A DNA stretch of 64,000 bases from Buxus sempervirens (taxonomy: Eukaryota > Streptophyta > Magnoliopsida > Buxales > Buxaceae), in assembly GCA_947561395.2 (NCBI GenBank), contig OX387193.1, forward strand, positions 5,890,001 through 5,954,000. The letters run 5' to 3'. The notes under the pieces are model-generated. The model was given only the letters and a program-made list of their open reading frames with translations, had not been told where the DNA came from and ran no database searches. Of the stretch, positions 23,004 through 33,631 are shown piece by piece. Position numbers and translations under genes: made by a program. Numbering within the stretch: position 1 is the first letter of the stretch; each line of letters opens with the position of its first letter.

Positions 23004-23573
23004 TCAAGCGTCAGACCAGACAACTTCCAACTCGCCCCAGTTATCCTGAGGCACTCCCAGGGCTTCCCACACAGCTTTGGAGGCATCAACAATGTTGTAA
23101 CGACATGGAGGGCCGTAATCATGGTCTTTGTCACACCCCACCGTGGAGTCACATTCGTCCACTAACATGGCATTAACACTGCGTCCGTTAGCCCTGATAT
23201 TGATATATCTGTTGCACCTGCTCTTCTTGTTGAACCATCCCGTTGAGAGCGCCACCACCGGTGTGTCGTCTGAGTGGTATTGACCGTCACATTCTGATGC
23301 TCCACCACCATCACCTCCTTGCTGGAAGTCGTTAAGTGTTAGAATTGCCTGTGTTTCCTGGTACACAGGCGGCGAGCACTCATACGTTGTGTACTGCTTT
23401 CCCTGTTTGCAGCAATCAGAGCCGTCCTCCTGGTTGCATTGTCCTTGAGGATAGTCCTTCCCCTCAAGTTCTCCACTCGCCTGGCACGCCTGGGCATCGG
23501 CCATCTGGAAATCTGTAGCAAAGAGAACAATTAGTAGGAGTAAGGATACACCCAAACAAATTCTCTTACCCAT
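23004..23573 (-). CDS. kiwellin / ripening-related protein, copy 8 (intact)
   Basis: Single-exon gene for 189 residues starting [14 protein letters not shown]. The signal peptide ends near MADAQA. All ten mature cysteines and the motifs [23 protein letters not shown] and VDECDST are present. It differs from copy 1 at only about five residues although it lies 22 kb away in the opposite orientation. Its upstream region is cut by the CACTA element 431 bases before the ATG; the TATA box is untouched. An upstream in-frame ATG is rejected because MGKR is the shared start. Confidence 0.94.
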   Translation of the reverse strand: MGKRICLGVSLLLLIVLFATDFQMADAQACQASGELEGKDYPQGQCNQEDGSDCCKQGKQYTTYECSPPVYQETQAILTLNDFQQGGDGGGASECDGQYHSDDTPVVALSTGWFNKKSRCNRYINIRANGRSVNAMLVDECDSTVGCDKDHDYGPPCRYNIVDASKAVWEALGVPQDNWGELEVVWSDA

Positions 23574-23641
23574 TAATTCTCTCTGTATCGATCTAATGGT
23601 GTTGTAATCCTTAGTGCAAAACATGGGTAGGGTTGATGGAG

Positions 23642-23650
23642 TATATATAA
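23642..23650 (-). promoter_or_regulatory. TATA box of kiwellin copy 8
   Basis: TATATATAA on the plus strand, about 70 bases upstream of the ATG at 23573, next to GGATGGCCTA as in the sister copies. Confidence 0.6.
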
Positions 23651-24003
23651 GGATGGCCTAATAAAAATGCTAGAATCCAACAAGAAAACTACAGCAAGAA
23701 AACGAGGAAGGGAATTTGAGTAGTCTCTGAACGGCGACCATGCAATACGTAATTGTCTCGTCATTTCCAACGAAGTTTCGTGTCCTAAGTTTGCTCTCGC
23801 TTTTGTGTTTATCTGTCAATAGAAAACATTAACACTACAAAAGAAAATATAGAGGATGCTTAATTGCAGTGCGTCACTCCAAACCAGCTATGAAGAGAAT
23901 TGGCTTTTAGCGGTGGAAATAACCTCGAAATTGACCACGAACCTTTTGTTCCCCTTTCTTTTATTATTATTTTGTCGGGCACGTATTGTCTGGAGCTACT
24001 TGG

Positions 24004-24790
24004 CACTACAAAAAATTAATTTTTTGGCGACACAAATTTTGCGGCGAACATAAATATTTGTCACTGTATATATCATATGACGACATAATTTGACGTTTAC
24101 CACTAAAAAATAAATATTTGTGGCATTTTTTTTATGTTTGTCGTTAATGGAAAAAACATTTGCGACGTAATTTAATGTTTGCCGTTAAAAAAGAAACCAT
24201 TTGTGGCATTTTTTTATGTTTGTCGTTAATGTAAAAAGCATTTGTGACATTACTTAATTTTCGTCGTTAATTTAAAAATTATTTGCAGCGGTATCTAATA
24301 TTCGCCGCTAATTAAGAAAGCATTTGCGGCATTCCTTAATGTTTGTCGTTAATGTAAAAATTATTTGCGGCATTATTTAATATTCGCTGCTAATTAAGAA
24401 AGTATTTGCGGCATTCTTTAATGTTCGTCGTTACTTTAAAAGAATTGGCGGCATTCTTTAATGTTTGCCATTAATAAAAAAAACATTCGCAGCATTATTT
24501 AATGTCCGCTGTTAATTAAAGAGCATTTGTGACATCCCTTATTATTTGCCACTAATGTAAAAAATATTCGTGACATTCCTTAATGTTTATCGTTAATTAA
24601 AAAGGCATTTGCAGCATTTTTTAATGTTCGCCGTTAATTGTAAAAACATTTGCATCATTCTTTAATGTTTGCCGTTAATTTCAAAATCATTTGTGGCACT
24701 CCTTGAGGTTCATCATTAATTAAAAAGGCATTTGTAGTGCTCATTTAAGGTTCGCCACTATATCATACCACTAATACATGGCGATGGAAA
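24004..24790. repeat. left subterminal repeats of the CACTA element
   Basis: About 20 diverged copies of a unit near 37 bases containing CATTTGCGGCATT, TTTAATGTTTGTCGTTAAT and an A-run. Subterminal repeats of this kind are where the En/Spm DNA-binding protein docks. Confidence 0.85.
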
Positions 24791-25184
24791 AGGTTCAATT
24801 AGAACAAATTAAGAATTAAATTAACCTAGCCAAAAAAAACTTTTTAGGTAGGTTTTTGTTTTATTATCGTTCCAGTTTTGTTTCGGTTTTATACTATAAA
24901 ATCCTATTCGGTTTTGGTTCTCTCTCAATTAGGAGATCAAACTAAATTGAACTAAACAATCCTTAATTATATATGTACCAGCAGGGTGCACGTGTAGTAC
25001 TACTGCACGTCGTGGGATCGAGGTAATATGGTACTTGCATAACTGACAATTTAATTAGTTTCCAAAAAATTGAGGAATTTTTTTTTACCATTACACCCTT
25101 TTATTTTAATGTATCTTCACGATGGTGTTTATGGGCTGTTATGGAAAGTTTTGCACTTTAATTGGATGGCGTAAATCCCAAAAG

Positions 25185-25415
25185 GGCACCTTCACCCGGG
25201 AGGTGCCATGGCTCCCTGGGTGCCCCTAGTTGCCCCAAGCTGCCTCGGGCCGCAAGGGGAATATGCCCCACCCGGGGGGTGCCATATATGGCACCTCGGG
25301 TGCCCCCAGTTGCCCCATGCAGCCCCGAGCTGCATGGGGCATATGCCCCACTTGGGGGGTGCCCCCAGTTGCCCCAAGCGGCCCCGGGCTGCATGGGGCA
25401 TATATATGGCCACTT
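25185..25415. repeat. GC-rich palindromic minisatellite
   Basis: Imperfect repeats built from GGGGGGTGCCCCCAGTTGCC and TGCATGGGGCATAT. One perfect hairpin has arms TGCCCCATGCAG (25311-25322) and CTGCATGGGGCA (25330-25341) with a 7-base loop. Every frame is open over it, so several spurious frames arise. It stands out sharply from the AT-rich surroundings. Confidence 0.8.
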
Positions 25416-26990
25416 GGTTATATATAGTATAGGTATTTATATGTATATACACACATGCATGTTTAAGTCAAACCAATAAACTAGCTAGGAATTCGATTTA
25501 TCAAGTTTTAAACCAATAATCTAAACCAATTAAGAAGAATGTATATCAATTACAAAATATATATGTATTAGCTAGCTATTTATGTATCAAAGTATTATAA
25601 TTAAATTTTATGATATAGAATATATGAAATATACATAGAATATAATTATTATAGCTATTTATATTATTTTTTCGGTTTGTTGCTCGATTGAGGTGGGCTT
25701 GGTTCTTAATTTGGATTGGTTCAGTTTTGGTGGTCATAGAGACCTAGCTAGGTTTGGTCATGGGTTGAGGTAAACTTGAGCCAAACCAAACCAAGTTTCA
25801 CCCCCTTGTTAAAATTAGAGAAACCAAACTTTTAGATTTTTATTAATGGTTTTGATTTTATATTAAGAAACCCAATTAAATCAGTTTTGCTTTTGGTTTC
25901 CGTTAATAGACATGCATATATTAATGTCACATTTGGGTTTAATTGTGGTTTTATTAAAAACCCAACCGGACCATTGCAATATATACTTTGAATCGATCCT
26001 CTCTTTCCCGCCGAACAAAACAAATCAAGATTAAACAAGATAGAGATCGTCCTCCATCTTTCTCGCGGCAATATAGCGAGGGAGAAGAAACGTGGGGCTT
26101 CCGTCACTCTCTCACGCCCTGCTCAGTTCATTCCCTCTCTCGATTCAACGAAAGTGGAGAAGACATATGTAGGCCTTGCGCTGTATCACTTCACTCTCGT
26201 TTGATATTTCGCTCTCCGGCTTGCCCTGTCGAAAAGCCAAGACTCTCAAAAGCCACCGTAAAAAAATCTGGTATGTATCTGATTTTTTTCCCATGTATTT
26301 GCTAAACCTCCTCTGTTTTCTTCTTTTCTACGATGAATGGGAGGTTGCCATAAACCGATAGGAAAAGAATTTATATTGAAAAGGTCTTTTTGTTCCCCTT
26401 TAATTTCAATGTGGATCGACTCCACTTCTTTCATTGTTTTCTTGTCTCAGTTAATTATTTACTCCATTTACGTTTACATCTTACATTATCCGTGATAACT
26501 TCCATAATATCTTTGATTTTACTTTCAATGTGGATCGATTCCATCAAAGGAGTAAGGAATTAGGAGTAGAGAGTTAGCCTAATCGTGAACAGTAATTTCT
26601 CTGAAGGGTGAAGAAGTATGTTTTAGTTTGATTATGTTCTGATCTGGGGTTCTTGTTCAGTTCTGAATTTGATATTAATTCGGTTTTGAACTGGGTTCCT
26701 TTTTGCTAAATAGGAAAAGTGTAGGATGTGAATCGGTAGTTACAAGTAAATCTGGTGTGCTGATGTATATATATTATTAATAGAAACTTAAAAGAGTCAA
26801 TAGTTAAGCATAGGCAAAATAAGAATCCAACTCATGTTTTACTAGTCAAGAATGTAGAAGTTATTTTCTTGATGCATTAGATAAATTTCAAGAGAATTAC
26901 ATATAACATAAGCAGGTGAATAAAGAAAAGAACTTCCTTGAAAAACATCTGATCTCTACCAAATAAACTACACTGAATTAATCTTGTTAG

Positions 26991-27935
26991 GGATGGGTGC
27001 GTAACCAGTCCCGAAGACAAACACTATGGAAGGCTCTTCTGCAATTCATTCTATCACAAGTATAATCAGGACCACTTCCACTCTTAGCTCCAAGTTCCTC
27101 ATCTACATTAATGTCTCAGTCAAAAATAGATGAATGGTATAAAATTTTGATATCCTTAAACTATGAATTGTAGATCTTACCAATAGGAAGACACTGAGCA
27201 TAACAAATTCCACATTCAACTTGCTCTGCATCCTTCAGGACATTTGGAGGTGCAAGTAATGTCATCTCTAGTATACTCGCAAGATTTTCACATAGTGGTC
27301 TGTTCATCATCCTATGCAACTAACTTAACTACATTACTATTTATGTTTTAAACAAATATCAGCAAAGTCAGACACACTATAGGAAAATAAAAATTAGAAG
27401 AAAAAAAAGGGAAGGGAGGGAGGGGGCTTAGGTGGCAGCAGTGGAATGAATCTGCTACAATGAACATCTTAAACTGTTATAGCTAACCCCATTTTACATG
27501 CTGCAGAGTACTTATCTTGAAAAACAAGAAAATAGTAACACAAAAAGGCAAAAGATATTCAGGAACCATTAGTGAACTATCAAGAATAATAAAAAAGGAC
27601 CATAACTCAGAATAGGTCTTTTCAAAGAAGGGTAATGAGAGGGGTGGCCCAGCAACATATCTAATTGTTAAAATTTATTTGCAAAGCGGCCACAATTAGA
27701 CTCAAACCTGCGTTCTCATGCTAGCAGCCAAAGGCTACTATCACACAAAGTTGGTCCCCAAAGATTAAGAACTATTATATATGAAAAAACATGTGATCAC
27801 TATCATAACACCAGTTTACATAAAGGACTTGAATTATACCATCTTCTCCTATTTCTCCTCCATTTAGTCACCATATTGTTTAATATTGAATCTGGACCCA
27901 AGAAGCGACATCTGGCACAATTCAACACCCAGTTA
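26991..27935 (-). pseudogene. FANCL: captured FANCL gene fragment (central domain and part of RING)
   Basis: Three minus-strand exons inside the CACTA element. Exon a (27935 or further up, to 27840) encodes CRFLGPDS and KWRRNRRRW, from the region before the RING. Exon b (27311-27181) encodes RPLCENLASILEM and ECGICYAQCLPI. Exon c (27102 to about 26991) encodes DEELGAKSGSG, DYTC and AFHSVCLRDWLRTHP, then meets a stop. Introns have GT-AG ends, and codons rejoin correctly at both junctions (Trp and Asp). FANCL is the ubiquitin E3 of the Fanconi anaemia DNA-repair pathway. The N-terminal exons and the final Cys-x2-Cys zinc ligands of the RING are missing, so it cannot be a working ligase. The opposite strand to the transposase and the position inside the element indicate transduplication. 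Confidence 0.85.
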
Positions 27936-30057
27936 CTGAATGAACAATATAACCTATCAGTAGCAGCACATGTAACTTTTTCTGACTTACTCTGGTAAGG
28001 AGGTTGGACTATAGGCATTTATAGACAACTCAGAAAGCACCCATTTCCTGAGAACATGAGCCCCATCATCGAAATTAGGGATGAACCTGGCAAAAGCATT
28101 CTCTACTATTGGGCTTTTAAAAACCATGTTCATTTATGAACTTTCTTGGGTTAGTCAAAAGTGATTAAAATTTTGTAATTCTATAAAAGTGTTCTTAAGC
28201 CAGAGGGTACTTCTGCAAGAAAATTGTCAATGATAGAGATATGGATCTCCTTGTTGGAAGATGTCTCGAATAGTACAGGTCTATGGGGTGCATCCTACTA
28301 TTGCTCTTGGGTACTCCTTGGATAGGTTTGGGATGATTAGCTCTGGTTTTTCAGGTGTATTCTCTATATTCTGAAAGTTTGATCCTTGTTGGCTTCTATT
28401 TTGAACAATCTTCATAATTTTATAAAAGTTCTTTTAGTCTGTTATTTGCTGTATGGAGTTGATTATGGCTACTTTTCTTTTCCTATTTCCCTGTTTATAA
28501 TTCTTGCATTACAAAGAGTTACTGGATGAGGAATGTTCTAGATTTTGTTGTTCTCTAATCCAAAGAAGAAATTTATATGTTCACTTGTGAAAATTTCAAG
28601 CTAAAGGAGCTTATTCAAATATGTTAAATCTTTAATCAAATCTATAGAGATTCTATAATCTTATATCTATAGGAATGAGTATAGATCCCATTTTATGAAT
28701 GATTCTATTGTTTTGTGGGTGTTAAATATTTAGGGTCTAGTAAGTTTTCGGTTTGAGTTATTGAAGAGAAAAAATGGAGATCCCGTAAATGAATGGGTCG
28801 GTGAAAAAATTGTAAGTAATTACTTTGCTTTCCAAGTGTTTGTGTGCTTTTCTTAAGTTCTCTGAAATGTCATTTTATGTCTTGAAAAAACTATACGAGA
28901 CGAACAAATGTATTCTTGAGGAAGTATGCTAATCCTCTTTCAAATGTTAGTCATGATTATTAAAGGTTGTCTTCTGCAATGAAGTTACTCTTTTAATCTA
29001 TGTCACTGGATTCATACTTTAGCTTCACCTTAAAAAAATTGGATTTTTCTCTCTTTGACTAAGTCAAACCTTCGACTAATTTAAACCACTTGAAATAGTC
29101 CTGAAGAGTGAGTAACCAATTTTGAAAGGCATGACGATCTAATTTTATGAAGAATGCAAGAACTTTTAAAATTTTTAATGCACATTGATTTTAAAACTTC
29201 GTTGATTGGTCTCCATGATATTCATGTTAATCCATTTTATAAAATTGACATGCAATGTTCAACATTATACCTAATAGGTGATATATGCTGAGTTGTGTTA
29301 TTTCTTAGACCTCAATGTGTTGCACCTTGATTCTGGGTTTGCCTCGTGGTCGCTCTTGCATTACTTTAAGCAACTTCGTCACCATCTGGAGATTCTTTAT
29401 CTGGTCCAATTATTTTGTGCAACCAAGGCTTTTTTTAATATTTTCAGCTTCTTCTAGATATTTATCATCATACTTGTTGGCCCATATCTTGATCGTTTTT
29501 TAGTGACTAAATTAATCTGGTTGATCAATTCAAGTAAAAGTTTATCTTTCCATGATTGGAAGTCGGGCATTATAGGCTGGAATTTGGGCTTTCTCAAGGC
29601 AACACCTTGTGACCTTGTAGTGGAATGGCATCGATGATGCAATCTTTGAAATTTGAATAAGGTCTATGTTGGATGGAAAAGGTATCTTGAATGAAAATTC
29701 TTCATGACATTTCCTATAAAAAAAAATTTATGAAAACGTAGACATCTGGAACAATTGTAGTGCCCTTTGAAAATAAATTTTGGGGACAACTTTGCTATAT
29801 CATGGGGAAATTTAAAACCATGAATTTTCTTATCTATATTGATTAGCCTTTTTTGGCACTATCCAAGATATTCAACCTGTAATTTTTGGTGTTATTCTAT
29901 GAGAGCTCTAGCTTATTCTTTGTATTATAAAATATCATTTCTACAAGTGGTTGCTTGTTTCTTCTTTTATTTCCGTCTTCATGATTTATAATTTCTTAAC
30001 ATTAATGTTGCTTGTTTCCTTCTTTTATTTGTTTGCTAAATTTCTAATCTTTGATTT

Positions 30058-30483
30058 ATGGATATACATCAAATTGCTTTGCAGAGACAAGTGGAAGAAT
30101 TATTATCCCAACCAGAAATCGCATCACAAGATAATACTGGAAGAGATGATATTTATTCCCAAGTTATGGGAACTGATGAAAGGCGTGGACAAGTACGTGG
30201 ATATGGTTTGGGCCCAACACCAAGTACATTATGGGGATCTTCCACTTGAGCAGCTGTAACTTCAGATCCTATTTTACAAGATGAAGTTAGATCATTACGT
30301 GATGAACTTGCAGCCAAGGATACAGAAATAGCATCAGTGAAGGAATCTATGGCAATCAAGGACATAGAAATGATCACATTGAAGGAATCTATGGCAACCA
30401 AGGACGTAGAAATGACTTCATTAAAAGAAACTATGGCAATGCTTATGCAACGATTGGATCAAGTGGAGAAAAATGCGGTATGA
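30058..30483 (+). pseudogene. Ptta/En/Spm-type transposon protein, C-terminal part, with in-frame stop
   Basis: Reads QRQVEELLSQPE, then IYSQVMGTDERRGQVRGYGL and GPTPS, a pattern shared by the plant transposase (Ptta/En/Spm) family. A TGA at 30247-30249 interrupts it. The same frame then continues open into a coiled coil with three repeats of the type KESMAxKDxEM, ending MLMQRLDQVEKNA at a GT donor. The block at 30579-30622 (AAATTCCATGGAGG...) may be the last exon. The upstream start is not clear. En/Spm elements encode a DNA-binding protein that recognises the subterminal repeats; this one is probably dead. Confidence 0.65.
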
Positions 30484-30889
30484 TTAATGTTTATGTTAAA
30501 TTCTATTATATAGGTTATAAGAAATAATTGATATTTGTTGCCTTCCTAACAGTTTTTCATTTTCAATTTTCTTTATAGAAATTCCATGGAGGATTTGCTA
30601 ACAAGGGGAAACAGCGAACCTAGAGACTCTTTATTTTGCTGTAATTGACATTCATTTTGCTTATTAGGGAACAATTTATTGTTTATTTGTTCATATGACT
30701 ATAATTTTTTTTCTTTTCTTTATTGATTTTGTTTATATTACCTTTGATTTATAATAATTGATAAGCTTCTTTGCATTTGTCATATGTGTTAATTTGTGGT
30801 CATTTTTAGAGTTTTATCATATCTATTGGTTAATTAATTATTACAGGTGAAAAGGAAAAATCAGTCCAACAAAACAATTATTTGTTTAT

Positions 30890-31662
30890 AATTGGCTTTT
30901 TTGCGGCATTTTTAAATGTCGTTGTATATACATATATGTAGGCATTCAAAATGTGTGCCACCAATATAAACATATAATGGCATGCATTGAATTGTCGTTA
31001 AATTAAACATGTTTGAATGTGTGGCTAAATTAAAGAAATAGTGGCATTTGTATGTGTATCGCTAAAGTAAGCAAATAGCAGAATTTTTATTTGCGTCGCT
31101 CTATATTAACAAATAGTGGCAGACTTGGCGGCTATATGCGTGTCACTAAAAAACAAATAGCGTTGTTTCTATGTTTGTTGCTAAAATAAACAAATCGTGG
31201 CGTTTATATGTGTGTCGCTAAAATAAGCAAATAGTGGCATTTTTATTTATGTCGCTATATATTAACAAATAGCGGCAATTATATGTGTGTCACTAAAAAA
31301 ACAAATAGCGTCATTTCTATGTTTGTCGCTAAAATAAACAAATTGCGGCGTTTATATGTGTGTCATGAAAATAGACAAATAATGACGTTCATATGTGCGT
31401 CGCTAAAAAAGAGCAATAGCGACATTCATATGTGTGTCTCTGATTTAAATCTATAATGACAAACATAATGACACTCATAGCATGCTGCAAATTGTTTACT
31501 TTTGGCGGCTAATGCATAAAACGTCGCAAATTATTTGCGACGCGGCCTTCAGCGACAAAATTCAATTCGTCGCCATGTTCGCCGCCAAAGGTTATAGCGG
31601 CGTTTATTTTAGATTTAGCGGCATTTTTATGAACGCCGTGAAAAACCTAATTTTTTGTAGTG
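30890..31662. repeat. right subterminal repeats of the CACTA element
   Basis: Repeats of ATGTGTGTCGCTAAA, then ACAAATAGCGGCATTT, in the opposite sense to the left array and with a diverged consensus, ending in the inverted CACTA terminus. Confidence 0.85.
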
Positions 31663-32091
31663 TGGCGAGATGAAATCGCCTGCAAATTTAAGGTTGGAGA
31701 CGATGTCATAGATGTGCGACAAGCATATTCTTCCAGACTGGTTGCGAACATGCCCTGGACGTTTGGGTTCTTTGATTTTGAAGGAAAATCTCACTCATAT
31801 ATTTTGCTATCTTCTTCCTTCCTCTTCCCTTATCCCCAGTTTTTCTCAATGCTGGACCAGGTCGCCATTCTTTTGGAGACCACGATATGGCCGATCCAGC
31901 GACTAGTTTGTCTCAGCAAAAGCTCTCTGCAGCCTACTACTAGGTGGCGCATCAGCCATCAACCAATTGCCAGTAAGTTAAAAGCATCATTTGTTACATG
32001 TTGTTTTATTTGATTAGCGATCTCCCTCGGCATGTCTCATCTCATTCTGGAAGGAGACTCGAAGAGCATTATAACGATGCTGTCACTCATA
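31663..32091 (+). repeat. kiwellin upstream block plus RNase H-like fragment
   Basis: 31711-31860 is the paralogue of the block at 15795-15980 and continues the copy 8 upstream region beyond the CACTA element. From 32017 one frame reads AISLGMSHLILEGDSKSII, the pattern of RNase H-like domains in plant non-LTR elements. It ends where the next repeat begins. Only a scrap remains. Confidence 0.5.
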
Positions 32092-32610
32092 GGATTAATT
32101 CTATGTATCCAACGTGAGAGCATGGTGATTTCAGTGATGTGCTAAGGTTTTCTAGTACGTGTTGAGATAATTGGACTTTACTCCTCCAGAGAAGAGGCTA
32201 CAGGATTCTTTTCCGACAGTATAAGACGGAATTTCTGTCTCAATCAACTGCAAATGGCATTGTGGTAATCGAAAACACAATTAATAACTGCTTGGATTGT
32301 TCGTTAGTGGGGCTTGTTATGATAATTTCTAGAACCCGAGGATTTTGTTCTTTTAGTACCTCCCATAGGAAGGATCGAGCCCCAAGTGAACCAAGGAGGG
32401 TTCGAAACCAAACCTAGCTTAGGCACGACAGCCAAAGGCTTTACGACGCGAATACATGGGAGACCTTCCAAAGTTATTGTTAATTTAAAACTAATGTCTT
32501 TTTGGCAAAGAACAATGTAATGCCAATGGGTTCTTCGCCACAAAAGATGAGTGGATCGATGATTTATATACTTACGGTGATTCATTGACAAATACGTTGT
32601 TTCCCCATTT
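32092..32610. repeat. dispersed duplication, paralogue of 20936-21455
   Basis: Direct copy of the block described at 20936, with small indels. Here it is not followed by copia sequence. Confidence 0.75.
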
Positions 32611-32766
32611 TTTGCGAATATATAGTTCTCGATCTCTGACAATTTTTTTGCTGAAATATGAATCGTTTTGAATTTGTGAGGCCCTCAAAAGCAGTAATCT
32701 TATAAAAATTTAGCCATAATCTATAAGCGTAAGATCACCGTGTATAATGTTCTGAGCTGTTGAGGG

Positions 32767-33080
32767 TGTTGGGCTAAAGTCTAGCATCTTGCTCTGGTAT
32801 AAGGAAATAAAGTTGCGCTCTAACTAATAACTTAAGTGGTAAGCGTTGGATCCTAACAAATAAAGTTGCGCTCTAACTAATAACTTAAGTGGTAAGCGTT
32901 GGATCCTAACAATTGGTGTCATAGAGCCCAGGTCTCGGGTTCAATTCCCCCCCTCGGCGGCCGGAGAACATGCTCTGCTGTTTGCAAAGGCATGCTACTG
33001 TGGTCAAGTGTTGACCTGCTGTTTGCCCTGGTTGGCAGGTTTTGACTTGTGGTCGCTGATGCCAGAGGGGGATTGTTGGG
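32767..33080 (+). mobile_element. TRIM-like retroelement remnant
   Basis: An LTR-like segment begins TGTTGGGCTAAAGTC and ends GGATCCTAACA (32767-32911). It is followed by ATTGGTGTCATAGAGCC, close to the usual plant primer-binding site. At 33066-33073 GAGGGGGAT precedes a second TGTTGGGAGCTAAAGTCC, the start of a cut-off 3' LTR. There is no coding sequence. Within the 5' LTR a 53-base segment (AAATAAAGTTGCGCTC...) is tandemly doubled at 32805-32910. Confidence 0.6.
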
Positions 33081-33179
33081 AGCTAAAGTCCTGGGAAACG
33101 ATTTCATACGTGCAAAATCTGAAAGATTCAACTGATGAACGCATGTAATGTAACTGAACAGTGATCTTTCGCAGGTCAT

Positions 33180-33631
33180 GCCCAGTCACGAATATCTGAT
33201 ATTCTTCATAGGCATCTCAGGTTATTTGAATTGCACAATCACAGATCTCCAACAGGTTAATTTGATCGAGCAACGTCATTTTGTAAGAAACCATTTTCTG
33301 TAGGTGGTCCGAGGATCGAATCCAGTAGTTTTAAGTTCTCACAGATTGGGATACATATATACATACTTGTGGGAACAAATTAAACCTGATTGGTATATAT
33401 TTTACCAGATCATCGAAGAAATCCCCAAATACTACAGCAATTAAAAGAGTCCTAAGAGCTTCCAGAAGAACCAGAAGCTCCATTATTCATAAATACACTT
33501 ACAGTTGATGTATGACAGATCACTTCCTGCCTAGAAAAGGAGTAAAATACGGAAGAGGTCTGCATTCAAAAATGTGTACGCACCCTGAAGAACAGCTAAT
33601 GATATAGGGATGATCAGATAATTGAGATTTA
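33180..33631. repeat. 3' flank of kiwellin copy 9, related to units A-C
   Basis: Weakly matches the 3' flanks of units A-C (TCTGATATTCTT, then CATCTCAGGTTATTTGAATT, then TAGGTGGTC and GTTTTAAGTTCTCACAGATT). This ties copy 9 to the same ancestral arrangement. Confidence 0.5.

Larger units (their letters stand above)
24004..31662. mobile_element. CACTA (En/Spm) transposon, complete ends, non-autonomous
   Basis: A 7,659-base element. The left end reads CACTACAAAAAATTA (24004-24018); the right end is its exact inverse (31648-31662). A 3-base TGG duplication flanks it (24001-24003 and 31663-31665), the length expected for CACTA elements. Both ends carry long subterminal repeat arrays. Inside are a GC-rich palindromic repeat, a promoter-like region around 26,000-26,270, a captured FANCL fragment on the minus strand and a damaged Ptta/En/Spm-type gene on the plus strand. 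No large TNP2-type transposase frame is visible, so it would need one supplied in trans. The clean ends and target duplication suggest a fairly recent insertion. Confidence 0.93.

Noticed and set aside
24020-24780. Regularly spaced repeats resembling a CRISPR array
   Set aside because: Units are diverged, directly adjacent and end in CACTA termini; they are transposon subterminal repeats in a plant nuclear genome.
25158-25479. Several open frames rich in Gly, Pro and Cys on both strands
   Set aside because: All cover the GC-rich minisatellite and read the same repeat in different frames; no coding signal.
28200-28310. Minus-strand frame reading RPVLFETSSNKEIH...AEVPSG upstream of the FANCL fragment
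   Set aside because: Could be another captured exon, but I recognise no family and see no convincing splice sites.
31660-32013. 117-codon open frame after the CACTA element
   Set aside because: It starts at the transposon junction and runs through a repeat whose paralogue at 15795 is frameshifted; treated as a repeat, not a gene.
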